Made by a program: the position numbers and the translations under genes. Positions 29,645 to 39,639 of a DNA stretch of 64,000 nt are shown here, piece after piece. The notes below the pieces were generated by a model. It searched no databases, was not told the DNA's origin, and worked only from the letters and a program-made list of their open reading frames with translations. Origin of the DNA: Hyaloraphidium curvatum (Eukaryota; Monoblepharomycota; Hyaloraphidiomycetes; Hyaloraphidiales; Hyaloraphidiaceae); NCBI GenBank assembly GCA_025558095.1, contig JAIVFI010000015.1, forward strand, positions 62,001 to 126,000, written 5' to 3'. The number at the start of each line of letters is the position of its first letter. Position 1 is the stretch's first letter.

Positions 29645-30861
29645 TCAGAGGGCCGCCTTGGGGCCGCCAGGAGCGCAGGGGAGGCTGCCGACAAACTCCA
29701 GCATCGACTTGTTGAAGGCCTCGGGCGCCTCCTGCTGCAGCCTGCAGGCCAGAACCAGAGTAAGAATCGTCAGCATCGCTCCCTTACGATCAACCCACCA
29801 GTGACCGGCTCCTGGGATCAGCACCACGTCCCTCAGCCCCGGCACGTAGTTCTTCATCTGCTCGAATCCCTTGATCCCGCCCGCGAGCACGACGAAAGGA
29901 TCCTCGGCCCCGCACACGAACCGTACCGGCATCGTGATCCTCGACGGCGGGAAGGCCCGCATCAGGTGGTGGTTGGGGTCCATGTTACGATACCAGCCGA
30001 GCGGGCCGTAGAATCCGGATTCGGTGAAGGCCCGCACGTAGTTGTCGAGCTCGGCGTCGGTGCACCACGCCGGCGGCTTGCCGTCGGGCGACTTGACGAG
30101 CAGGTCCGCGTACTTCGTCTTCTCCTTCGGCCGGGCCTCGTGCGCTGCCGCCGGCCGCTTGGAGCTCGGCCCAGAAGCCGAGTAAAGCGAATCGAGCATC
30201 GTTTTGCGGATGTCCGCCTCCAGCTCGGCCTCGGGCTCGTCGGGGCGGTTGAAGTAGACAATGTACATGAACTTGCCGCCATAAGCCTTGCGCAGGCTCT
30301 CGACCGGAGGAGAATCAGAGACGGAGATGGCGCTCGAGGCAGTCAGCGCGCCGTGGGCCCGTTCAGGGAAGAGCCGGAGGAGAGACCACACGACATTTGC
30401 TCCCCAGTCGTGCCCAATGAAGACGGCTTTCGAGCTGCGACCAGCGATTTGATCGACGAGGCCGATGATGTCGCTGCAGAGGTTGTCGATGCGGTAGGAA
30501 GGCAGGTCCTTGGGCGAGCTGGAGCCCGCGTAACCGCGCTGGTCAGGCGCGATGGCGTGCCAGCCGGCGGCGGCGAGGGCGACTAGCTGGTGGCGCCACG
30601 CGTAGCTGAGCTGCAGGAGATTCGTGGCGGTTCAGAGGCAGAAACATGGGGGAGACGGGGTTCCGAGGCAGCAAACATGAGGGAGACGGGGTTCAGAGGC
30701 AGCAAAAGTGCGGGAAACTGCCCCGAACCCACGTCCGGGAAACCGTGGCAGCAGACCACCAGAGGCCGCCCTTTCTCGCCGGCTTCGAGCACATCGAGCT
30801 CGACGCCGTTGACCCGGTACCGATTCTGGACCACGCCGGCGGGGAGGTCCGTGTACTTCAT
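29645..30861 (-). CDS. Epoxide hydrolase, alpha/beta-hydrolase fold
   Basis: Exons 30861-30733, 30610-29799 and 29741-29645; introns 122 and 57 nt; 345 residues. Splicing gives the full signature set: CCHGFPD-LSYAWRHQL (oxyanion HGxP region), APDQRGYAGSS, the nucleophile Asp in FIGHDWGANVVW at residue 111, the acid-bearing loop CGAEDPFVVL, and the base His in GAGHWLQQEAPEAFN, the last rebuilt exactly by removing the 57-nt intron. Hydrolyses epoxides to diols in detoxification or lipid metabolism. No signal peptide, so cytosolic or peroxisomal. Intron 1 contains a minisatellite. Confidence 0.93.
30631..30718. repeat. Intronic minisatellite, about 30-31 bp x 2.9
   Basis: Within intron 1 of the epoxide hydrolase: units at 30631-30660, 30661-30691 and 30692-30718, each starting TTCAGAGGCAGCAAACATG or close variants and ending GGGAGACGGGG. 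It explains why this intron (122 nt) is twice the local norm. Confidence 0.85.
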
Positions 30862-30944
30862 CTCGTCGTCGGTTGAATCGATCTGCCGACTTTTGAGACG
30901 CGCTCTCGCGCATCGTCAGCGATCACCTCGAACCCCACGCCGCG

Positions 30945-31244
30945 ATGCCGGTGCCAAAGAGCGACCGCGAGTCAGGCTACGACTCTGTGCAGGGCACGCA
31001 CGAGACCAAGGGGTCCATGGAGGTCGGAGACGGCACCGACATCGGGATTTTCGGTCCCGATTGAAGGTGTCAGCAATCCCGACAGGGTTCGGCCGACAAG
31101 CAGGGCGGAGGACAGGGCGCAGCCGCAACGGGAAAGAAGGCCGGCGAAGAGACTGGACCGGCCGGGGAGGGACTCGGAGGGGCCGGGACGGCGCAGCTCG
31201 GGCCGAAGGAGCAGAAGCCTTCCGAGGGACAGAAGCTGGAGTGA
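30945..31244 (+). CDS. Possible small hydrophilic protein
   Basis: Tentative two-exon gene, 30945-31022 and 31086-31244 (63-nt GT-AG intron), 78 residues, starting 84 bp from the divergent epoxide hydrolase. The product is Gly, Lys, Gln and Glu-rich with no hydrophobic core (SGYDSVQGTHETKG at the start, GPKEQKPSEGQKLE at the end), the style of small stress/LEA-like proteins. Without splicing the first exon ends at a TGA after 39 codons. Composition and phase agreement are the only support. Confidence 0.35.
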
Positions 31245-31589
31245 CGACCCGAGCGAGGTGAGCTACAACGCCTTTACAGTGAGCCTCGCTTATCATCTTC
31301 CATCCTGCCAGGCCTTACAGACGGTCGGAGAGGCAATGATGGCGATGGGGCCGCTTCTCATCGCAGCCAGAGCATCAGCGTGGAATAGATCTCTTCCTCT
31401 TTTGAGCTCCAGTCTTGAATCAGAGGCAAACTGATCTACTCGCCCTCCATCTAGGCACATACCAACCTTCTCCTTCGCTGCTTTAGCTAGCACGAGAAGC
31501 GGCCCTATGTGTCGTTCAATCGGTCACGGCTGCGCAACATCAAACTCTGCGATGCCCTGAATCCTTCCTCCTCCTCCTCCGACCCGGCC
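31245..31589. other. Intergenic region before the helicase
   Basis: 345 bp; promoter and 5' UTR of the DHX34-like gene. A 66-codon minus-strand frame at 31293-31493 shows no family features and I did not call it. Confidence 0.4.
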
Positions 31590-34500
31590 ATGAAGCGGCC
31601 GCGCTCCCAGTCACGTTCGCGCTCGCGGGACCGCGGCGATGGCCGGCGCCGGGCCGGGCGGGACAGCTCGCGAGACCGCGACCGGCGTCCCCGCGACGCT
31701 CCCCGCGATGAGCCCGGGCGGGGTTTCCGCTACCTGGCAGATGGCACGCGTGTGGCGGCAGATGAGGCTCCCACCGCGCGTCCTCCGAGGCCGCAGCGGG
31801 CCGAGCCGCGCTCGTCGTTCGGGATGCTGTGGCCTCCGCACGTCGACCGAGCCTTGTTCCACCCCACGGAGGGCTGCGAGGCCATAAAGCGCAACACGGC
31901 CGAGTACTACGACTTCAAGGACTTTTACGCCAAGTACGAGGAGGTGCGGAGGCGGAAGGGCGAGGCGCGCCCGCGGTTTAAGAGCCGCGAGGAGGAGGAC
32001 AACTGGCGCGAGTCGGACGTGCGCAAGGCCGTCGGCCTCTTCACGGCCTTTGCCGAGAAGAAGAAGCAGGAGCGGCGCGAGGAGATGGCCCGGCACCGCG
32101 CCAACCTGCCGATCACGCCGCTGCGGGACGAGATCGTGTCGCTGGTCGAGGGCGGCGACGCGCTCATCGTGCAGGGCGACACGGGATGCGGCAAGTCGAC
32201 GCAGGTGCCGCAGTTCCTGCTGGACAAGGCGATGAAGGTCCTCGTCTCGCAGCCCAGGCGGATAGCCTGCTACGGCCTCGCGAGGCGCGTTGCTGAGGAG
32301 CGAGGAGAGGAACGTGGCAGCGAGGTCGGCTACGCGGTCCGCTTCGTGCGGACCGCCAGCGCGGGCACCCGGCTCGTGTTTGCAACCGAGGGCGTCGTGG
32401 CCCGCATGCTCAACGGAGACGGGCTGGACGATTTCGACGTTGTAATTGTCGACGAGGTCCATGAGCGGCACCTCCAGGCGGACTTTCTCGTCGCGGCCCT
32501 TCGGGGAATCGTTCAGCGGCGCAAATCGACCGATAAGCCTCTGAAGGTCGTGCTCATGAGCGCGACCATGGACGCTGCCATGTGGTCTCGCTACTGGGGA
32601 AACTGCCCCGTCGTCGAGGTGAGTTGCTTCAAACCTGCTCCCGCTCACGAATCAACTCACCTTTTGCGCAGGTTCCGGGTCGCCTGCACCCCGTCCTGAT
32701 CCACTACCGCCCCCACCCCGAGCCCGACCGCAACCTCGTCGATCCCTCGACCGTCGAAGCCCGCCTCGCGCACCCGGTCGCGCAATCCGTCCCCGTGCAG
32801 CGGACCAAGTTCGACCCGGCGCCCTTCCTCCGCATCCTCGGCGAGATCGAGGCGCGCACCCCCTGGGCCGAACGCGGGGACCTCCTCGCGTTCCTCCCGG
32901 GCGCGCAGGAGATCGAGGCGCTGCACGCTGCCGTGGTCGAGTGGGCGCTGCAGAAGGCCCGCGAAAGGGGGGAGGACGCGACGGCCCCCGAAGACCCGGA
33001 CGGCGCCGAGGTGGGGAACTGGATTGTGCTGGAGCTGCATTCCGCTCTGCCCGTCGAGCGGCAGGAGCTGGCGTTCAGGCCGGCTCCCCAGGGGAGGAGG
33101 AAGCTCGTGCTGTCGACCAACATCGCCGAGACGTCGGTGACGCTGCCCGAGATCCGTTTCGTGATCGACTCGGGCCGCGTGAGGGAGATGGATTACCTCG
33201 GCGGGGTCGCAAGGCTGCGCGAGTTCTGGGTCTCCAGGGCCTCGGCGAGGCAGCGGGCCGGACGTGCAGGCAGAACGGGACCGGGGGAATGCTGGAGGCT
33301 TTGGAGCGAGGCGGAAGAGGCCGGCATGAACGAGTGGGGCGTCCCCGAGATCCTTCGAGTACCGCTCGATCAGGTGGTGCTCGACATGCTGGCCCTGGGT
33401 CTCGGCGATCCCTCATACTTTGAGTTCGTGGAGGTGGGATTGCTTGCACGACCTAATCCTGTCTTCGAATTACTCACCGTCTTTGGCAGAGGCCACCGCC
33501 TGACAGCATCCCAGGCGCCCTGTCCCGCCTTCGAATCCTCGGCGCCCTCCTCCCTCGCCAGAACCGCCCCGACCTCCTCACCCCCCTCGGACTCCTTCTC
33601 TCCCGCCTCCCGATCCACCCCGCCCTGGGCAAGATGCTCGCCCTCGCCGCCATCCTGTCGCGCGCCGCGGGCCCCGAGGTTCTCGAAAGCGTGCTCACCG
33701 TCGCCGCCGGCCTGTCGGTCCCCTCGCCGTTCCCCCGCAACGTGGACCCCGACGCGCGGCGGAGGCGGTCCCGGATCGAGAGCCCCGATGGGGATCTGGT
33801 GACGCTGCTGAACCTGTACGCGGGGTGGCTGGACGCGAGGGCGAGGGGGGAGAGGGGGTGGTGTCGCCGGATCGGCGCGGAGGAGCAGCGGATGTACGAG
33901 GTGACGAGGATGCGGGAGCAGTTTGCCGGGGTGTTGGGCGACGCGGGGGACGACGACGGTGCGGACGGGGAGGACGCGGATGGCGGACGCGATGGGCCTT
34001 CGAATGGCGGCGGCGGGCGAAAGCGCAGCAGGGCGTTTCGCTGGCTTCGCGGCCCCGGCGGAGAGGAGGAAGAAGAGGACAAGGAAGCACGACGAACCAG
34101 GCGGATGCAGAGGGAGGCACTGGATCGGCAGAGGCGCATGATGGCGGCGGAGAAGCCCAAGACGCTCGAAGTCGGCAAGACCGGGGACCAGGACGTGGCG
34201 ACTGACGGTCAGTCCCAGCTATGGTTGCGCGATCGTGCTTGCCCTGACAAGCTCTCGAACGAGAGACGTCACGAAGATGTCGATCCATGACCTCGAGTTT
34301 GCCTTGCGATACGGTGCCTCTGCTGCAGCGCTGCAGCGCAAGGCCGACGCGGCTTCCGTTTCGAACCTCAGCCCGTCGCAGCTCAACCTCGTCAAGCTCG
34401 TCTTCTGCTCCGGACTCTACCCGAACGTCGCCGTTGCCGACGAGGCCAACCCCCAGCGCCGCGAGGGGGAGCAGGCGTTCCACACCCGCTCCAAGAGGCT

Positions 34501-35641
34501 CGTGCAGATGCACCCTTCAGGCGTCTTTGCTTCCCATCCCGACTGGGCCCTCCCCGGCGACGCGGGGGACCCCCTGGGCGAGCAGGGGACGCTGCAGGCT
34601 CTGCATCGCCGCAGGACGCTGGGCGAGCTCCTCTGCTACCAGAACTTGGTCGAAACGAGCGGCAAGCCGTACCTGGTCAACGTGATGAAGGTGCCGAGCG
34701 TGCATGCCGCGCTGCTCTTTTCCAGGAGCATCGACACGAGCCCCGATCTGTCGAGGCTGCTCGTGGATGATTGGATCGAGCTGAAGTTTGCCGATCCGCA
34801 CGTTGCCGAACGGGCGCTCGTGCTGGCGAGCTGGTTGAGGACAGCTTGGGATTATGTCGTCACGCAGAGCCTTCAGGGTCTGCTGGCGAGCTTGACGCCC
34901 GAAGCAGCGGAACGCGTGGCGCGCAGGCCCCCACCTCCGCCGTCTATTGCCGGCAGCGCCAAGGCGAAGCTGCCTCCCGCGCTGGATCGAATCCGGGACG
35001 ACATCAACCAGATTCTCTCCTGGGATCCGGCCGCAGAAGACGGCGACGAGGCTGCCACGGCGGACGAGGTCGCTCAGGCGTTGGCGGATTTCTTGGACAC
35101 GGATCTTGGCAAGGGATGCACCGTGGTCATGGCGCGGCAGACCGAGATCCGCGCCCTCTTCCCGCGGTACGATTTCGCGGCCATGGAAGGCGACAAGCCC
35201 GGCATCCCCGTCACACCTTTCCTGCGCTATGGATCGCTGCCTGCACTAGGCTCCGCGAATTTCTACTCGCTACCGCCGCCGAATATGGCAGCATACTATC
35301 GCTGCGGCTACTGCGGCGGTTTCGAGGGCGTCGTGACCCGCGAGCAGGTGGACGAGCACCTCGGCGCCTGCGTGGAGTACAATGGTGTGGTCAAAGTGCC
35401 CCGAGCTCCGAGGAAAAGCAAGGATGAGCTTGCCAAGGAGCAGGCAGACGCCGCGGTCGAGGAAGCCCGGAGAAAGGACGAAGAGCGGCGCAGAGCGATC
35501 ACCGGCGGGGCGAACTGGGCGTGTGACCGGTGCGGGGAAGTGCTGAGGCAAGGGACGCCGGTGGAGATACTCAAGCACAAGCGGTCCTGCGTTGGCAGGG
35601 TCGGGTTGCCGGACGCCGAGGCGAACGGATCTCTTTCTTGA
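31590..35641 (+). CDS. DHX34: DEAH/RHA-family RNA helicase, DHX34-like
   Basis: Exons 31590-32618, 32672-33433, 33490-34207 and 34266-35641, introns 53-58 nt; 1294 residues (human DHX34 1143). An RS-rich N-terminus (RSRSRDRGDGRRR) precedes RecA1: Walker A GDTGCGKST at 196-204, DEVH at 288-291 (DHX34 also has DEVH rather than DEAH), SATMD at 324-328. RecA2 carries STNIAETSVT and QRAGRAGRTGPGECWRL. Winged-helix, ratchet and OB regions follow; exon 4 opens the OB part (LVKLVFCSGLYPNVA, HPSGVFASHPD). The C-terminus has two C-x2-C pairs (YRCGYCGGFEG; WACDRCG...LKHKRSCVG), matching the DHX34 CTD zinc site. DHX34 acts in nonsense-mediated decay, activating UPF1 via SMG1; the same role is inferred. 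Confidence 0.9.
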
Positions 35642-35921
35642 TTCCTTTTGCTGTTCAGATACTGGTCATTTCATTCAGAGTCTTTACACATTCTTCCACG
35701 ATGCAGAACGTTCCCGAGCCAAAATCCACCATAAGTTGCTGTCCTCATTGTCACGAGTGGTATCCGATACTCTCTACAGAATCAAAGCGGCCGGTCGACG
35801 AGACCCTCCCGCGCCAAGCACAATCAAGGGAAATCGAGTGTCCGTTGTACAACTCCATTTACGCTGGAGAGCGAAATGATGGTCAGAGACTGACCAGGCC
35901 GCCAAGGTTGCGGTCGCTTGT

Positions 35922-36329
35922 TCAAGGGCACGTCGCGGCCCGGAAGGGCTTCTCCGGGAAGAAATTCCCCGTGGCATGAACCTTGACTTTGCGCTTGCGC
36001 GGAAGGAAAGCCAGCCACGAGGGGGTTCCCGTCTGCCCGTCCTTCTGCTGACCGACAGGTGACGGCTCTTGCTGCTCGGCCGGGCAGACCGGTAGCGGCC
36101 GCTGCGCTCTCGGCAGAGTAAGCCGGCCCTTTGCGGACTCGAGGAGCCCGATAGCGTCCAGCAGGGTGTCCTCCTCGTCGGCAAGCTCCGGACGAGGAAA
36201 AGCGACTAATGAACACGGCGACGGCGGCGGGTCCGGCCCCTCCGCGTCGGAGCTCGCAAGCGAGTCGTCAGAGTCCATAGCTTCTAAGGAAAGCGCCTCG
36301 AGAAGCGGCAGCAGCGCCGCCGAGGCCAT
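35922..36329 (-). CDS. Small protein of unknown function
   Basis: 135 residues, single exon, ATG at 36329, TGA stop. Acidic N-terminal half (MDSDDSLASSDAEGPDPPP) and basic C-terminal half with LPRKRKVKVHATG. The charge split and serine-rich acidic patch suggest a nuclear protein; no domain recognised. Convergent with the helicase gene, 280 bp from its stop. Confidence 0.55.
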   Translation of the reverse strand: MASAALLPLLEALSLEAMDSDDSLASSDAEGPDPPPSPCSLVAFPRPELADEEDTLLDAIGLLESAKGRLTLPRAQRPLPVCPAEQQEPSPVGQQKDGQTGTPSWLAFLPRKRKVKVHATGNFFPEKPFRAATCP

Positions 36330-36889
36330 GGGTGTGTTGGAAAAGATTGTCCTTGGGGACCGTCGTCATCGAGGCTGTGGCGGTGCCGCCGCCGACCGCG
36401 CGCCGCCCCAGGTCATCGACCTTCCAGTCGATTCCCTAACTCTGTCGCGGCGCCTTGCAGCCGGGAAACAATCATTTGAGTCGAGAACAAGGAAGAGCTG
36501 CAGGTCAGTGTGTGACAAAATCTTCACAGCGTCCAAGCCGGACGAGCCAACACCATGGTCGGATCCATCAGGAGCGCTCGGCATCGACAACATCAACATT
36601 ATTGAGCGCCAGTAATACGTACGTAGATCATCACTCTGTTCGCCCCCTCGACGTCCCCGCTTCGCCTGATCTCCGTCCGCCGCGCTTCCAGGGCGCTGGG
36701 CACCGCGTCCGACAGACAGTCAATCCACCCTCCCGAGCCCGAGAACCAGCATCTGGCGAACCGCAGGTTCCACCGAGCGTGCGCCGTGAAGAACAGATGG
36801 GATTCCCGAAAGGGAAATCCCCGTGTGCTGATCTCACAATCGACGTTGAGCTCCCTCCACGAGATCCTCCCCATGCCTGGTGGTCAGCG
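36330..36889. other. Intergenic region with one doubtful small frame
   Basis: 560 bp between the small unknown gene and the 3' end of CCDC25, all minus strand. A 91-codon minus-strand frame at 36599-36874 begins with ATG 16 bp after the CCDC25 stop and reads protein-like in places (HLFFTAHARWNLRFARCWFS), but it matches nothing I know and could be chance. Confidence 0.3.
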
Positions 36890-37940
36890 TCACATAAAAT
36901 CTTCCTCGTAATCCTGGAACCCTTTCTCCTCGGCCTCGCCGTTCTCGGCAAACTCGTAGTTCGTCTTGGCCAGGTTCTTCTCGTCCGAGAAAACGTCCGC
37001 GTAGGACTGGATCTGGGCAGCTTTGGCGCGCTCGGTCGCGAGAGCCTGCTCCGCGTCCTTCTGCAGGCCGAAACGGTAAAGGCAGCAGGATTCCATCCAC
37101 ATGCAGATCGGCCAGCGACGAGAGACCAACTGTCAGACAGACAGTAAGAACGCCGGGCCAAGTCAACTCGCCTTCTTCTTCTCCTCGTCTCGCGCCAGTT
37201 TCCGCTCCCCTCGATCCCGCTCGACCTTTTCCTTCTCGAGATCCGGGTACCTTTCGTCCCGTGTCTTCATCAGCCTGGACAAGATGGTCAATTGAAGGGT
37301 CTGGGCGGCCAGATGGGCAAGGACACCGACCGGTTGACGATGGCATTGATCCTCGTCTCCACGTGGATCTTTTTGACGAGCTTGTCCTTGTGGAAGGTGA
37401 CCTGGCCGGTCTCCATTCCCGCCTGCTTTTTCAGGTTCGCCCACGGCGTGTACAGGATCGTGATGTTGTCCTTCTTGTTTCCTGGGTGCCGGGAGGGAAC
37501 AAGATGTAAGGCCAGCTGAACTGCACAGAGCTGCAGGAGCGGCGCGGGAGCACCTTCGATGCTGTTTGCCTTGCACAGCTGCGCGCAGTCCACCAGGAGA
37601 TCCTTGTCGATGTTCTCCCAGCTCTGCCCCTTCCGCAGCCGCAAGTACACGTGTGCCGAGGAGAGCTTGTCGACGTGGAACCAGACGTCCTCCGGGAAAC
37701 CGTACTTGATGAGGTCCTCGTCTGCTCCGTTCCGAGCATCGCGTTCCGGCAAGCAGACAATCAGCATCCCGTGGAAAAGAAGCCGACCTGGTTGCCTCCG
37801 ACGACCCACTCTCGAACTTGTCCTTCCCCATGTAGATCGTGGCCGGTGGGTCGACGACTGGAAAGGCGCGCCGCGTTGGTCCTCGGTCCACACGAGTTCG
37901 GAACGCCGAACCGACCCGAGGACGTGAAGAAGTAGACCAT
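36890..37940 (-). CDS. CCDC25: CCDC25 (NFACT-R domain protein)
   Basis: Six exons: 37940-37916, 37857-37810, 37721-37554, 37481-37331, 37274-37172 and 37060-36890; 221 residues (human 208). Splicing reconstructs the orthologue almost word for word: [94 protein letters not shown], then a Lys/Glu/Arg helix and the FQDYEEDFM end. The NFACT-R fold is shared with ribosome-quality-control NEMF; human CCDC25 has also been reported as a membrane DNA sensor, which may not apply here. Intron 5 (37061-37171) must use a GC donor (AAG|GCGAGT) to keep frame. Divergent from MYND gene 2, 124 bp apart. Confidence 0.93.
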
Positions 37941-38064
37941 CTCCGCGAATGCTGTGGCCCGGCGGCCGATTAGGGCTCGGGAGGGTGGACAAGGGCGCAA
38001 CCAATGTGAAGGCGGACGCGCGCATAAACAAGCTGCGGCGTCGCCCCGACTCCACCCCAATCCG

Positions 38065-39465
38065 ATGAGCAGAAGACGGGAACGGCAGCGGTCTCCGCCC
38101 CGGACAGTGACCTGGAACGACTTTGACGGCGATGCTGCGGTCAAGGAGCTCGTGGACCACGCCGTCGTCAACTTCGCTCCAGGATTCGCCGCCCACCTAG
38201 CCGCGAACTACAACCAGCCCAGCGACTTTAGCCTAGGGGACGTCGGCGGCATATCGAATCGATATGAAGAGTGCTCCTTCGCGCCCATGCACACGCACCC
38301 GCTGAACGCGGTGCAGCACTGCAATCCCGGCGTGGGAGAGCCCGGCTGCCTTGAAGAAGTGCTCGCGGGAGTGATGACCTTTACCCTCATGATCGAGGAC
38401 GAGCAGTTCCAGCACCGGAAAGAGGAGGACGAACGGTACTTTCGTTCCTACGCCGGTTCTTCCCCGGCGAATTGCTGCCGGATTGCGCGGCCCCGACGGA
38501 GATGACAGGCAGCTTGGGCCTGCAATTGTTCCGAGGCATATTCCCCGTGCTTAGGATGGTCATGTTGGCCTTTTCGGACCCGCAACGGAGGCGGAACTGG
38601 GACAGGCGGGGTTCTCGGCGACGCACCGTTTGAGCTGGGCCGGATCAAGACCGAAGTGTTCTCCGCCGTCTTTGGCTTTCCGGCCGAGATGAGCCAGCAG
38701 TTGGCAATGGCCCTCGGGGAGTCGCGTCCGGTGCGCAAGAGGATCGCCAAGGATTGCGAGTTCCTGGATGCCTTTGTCGCGGCCATCCCCTGCTTCAGGG
38801 GCTTTTCGCGGTCCTTCTACGCCGAGTCTCTGAGGAACGCGCACTGGGACTTGGTAGTCAAGGATCCAGTAGCATGGAAGAAGCTCACGGAGGACTCCGA
38901 GGAAGCGCTGGAGGAAGCGCTGGCGATGACGAGCAAAGCGGCAGGCACGCTCCTCCGCGTGTTTGCGCAGAAATCCGCGCCGTACCGGGATCACTGCCGG
39001 CAGCTTCGCGAGCAGGGCCTTATTGTCCCGATGGAGGAGCTGCTGAAGATGATTGACTTGTTGCTGCTTCTGCAGGACTCTGGTTTCGAAGAGGGCCGCT
39101 GGGACGACGTCATCCGCGACCTCCGAGCCATGTCGGAATGGCTCGACCTCTCGTACCGCTTGAGGTGCGGGGATCGCCCCCTAAAGGGGCCCCCGTTCGA
39201 CGTCCTGGCCCACAACCTCAGGTCCTGGGGCAAGGCAGACGACCTTTGCGACAACTGCACGGAAGTGCCGGCGCAGAGAAGGTGCGGCAGGTGCAAGGTC
39301 GCGCATTATTGCACCCCGGAATGCCAGCGTACGGCTTGGAAGGCAGGGCACAAGGAGACATGCTTTGACGCGGCCGACGCGGGTACGATCGCGGCGCGCG
39401 GCGGCGTGGAGCCGTGGGCTTTCGATCTTAAGACCATGCTTCATCTGGACGCTGCCCACACTTAG
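38065..39465 (+). CDS. MYND-type zinc-finger protein 2
   Basis: The finger near the C-terminus is complete (C-x2-C-x8-C-x2-C-x4-YC-x3-C-x7-H-x3-C, from LCDNCTEV to GHKETC). The coding frame is secure from ATG 38065 to about 38435 and from 38635 to the TAG at 39465; the middle changes frame twice. A consistent model uses introns 38436-38512 and 38559-38634, giving 415 residues, but both have weak splice sites, so a damaged or differently spliced middle is possible. The body ([37 protein letters not shown]) is alpha-helical and not recognised. MYND domains recruit proline-rich partners. Confidence 0.6.
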
Positions 39466-39639
39466 TTTCGATGAAAGGGGACGGCAGCAAAGCATGTTGG
39501 CCACAAAAGTCTGATATTCTCGTACCGTCGCCACTTTTCTCCCGTCCTCCCCACCATTACGAATCGCCCACGAAACCGAGCGCCCGCCGTCCGCCTGCCC
39601 GCGCATAATCTACCCTTTACATGCTACACCGCGCGGCCC

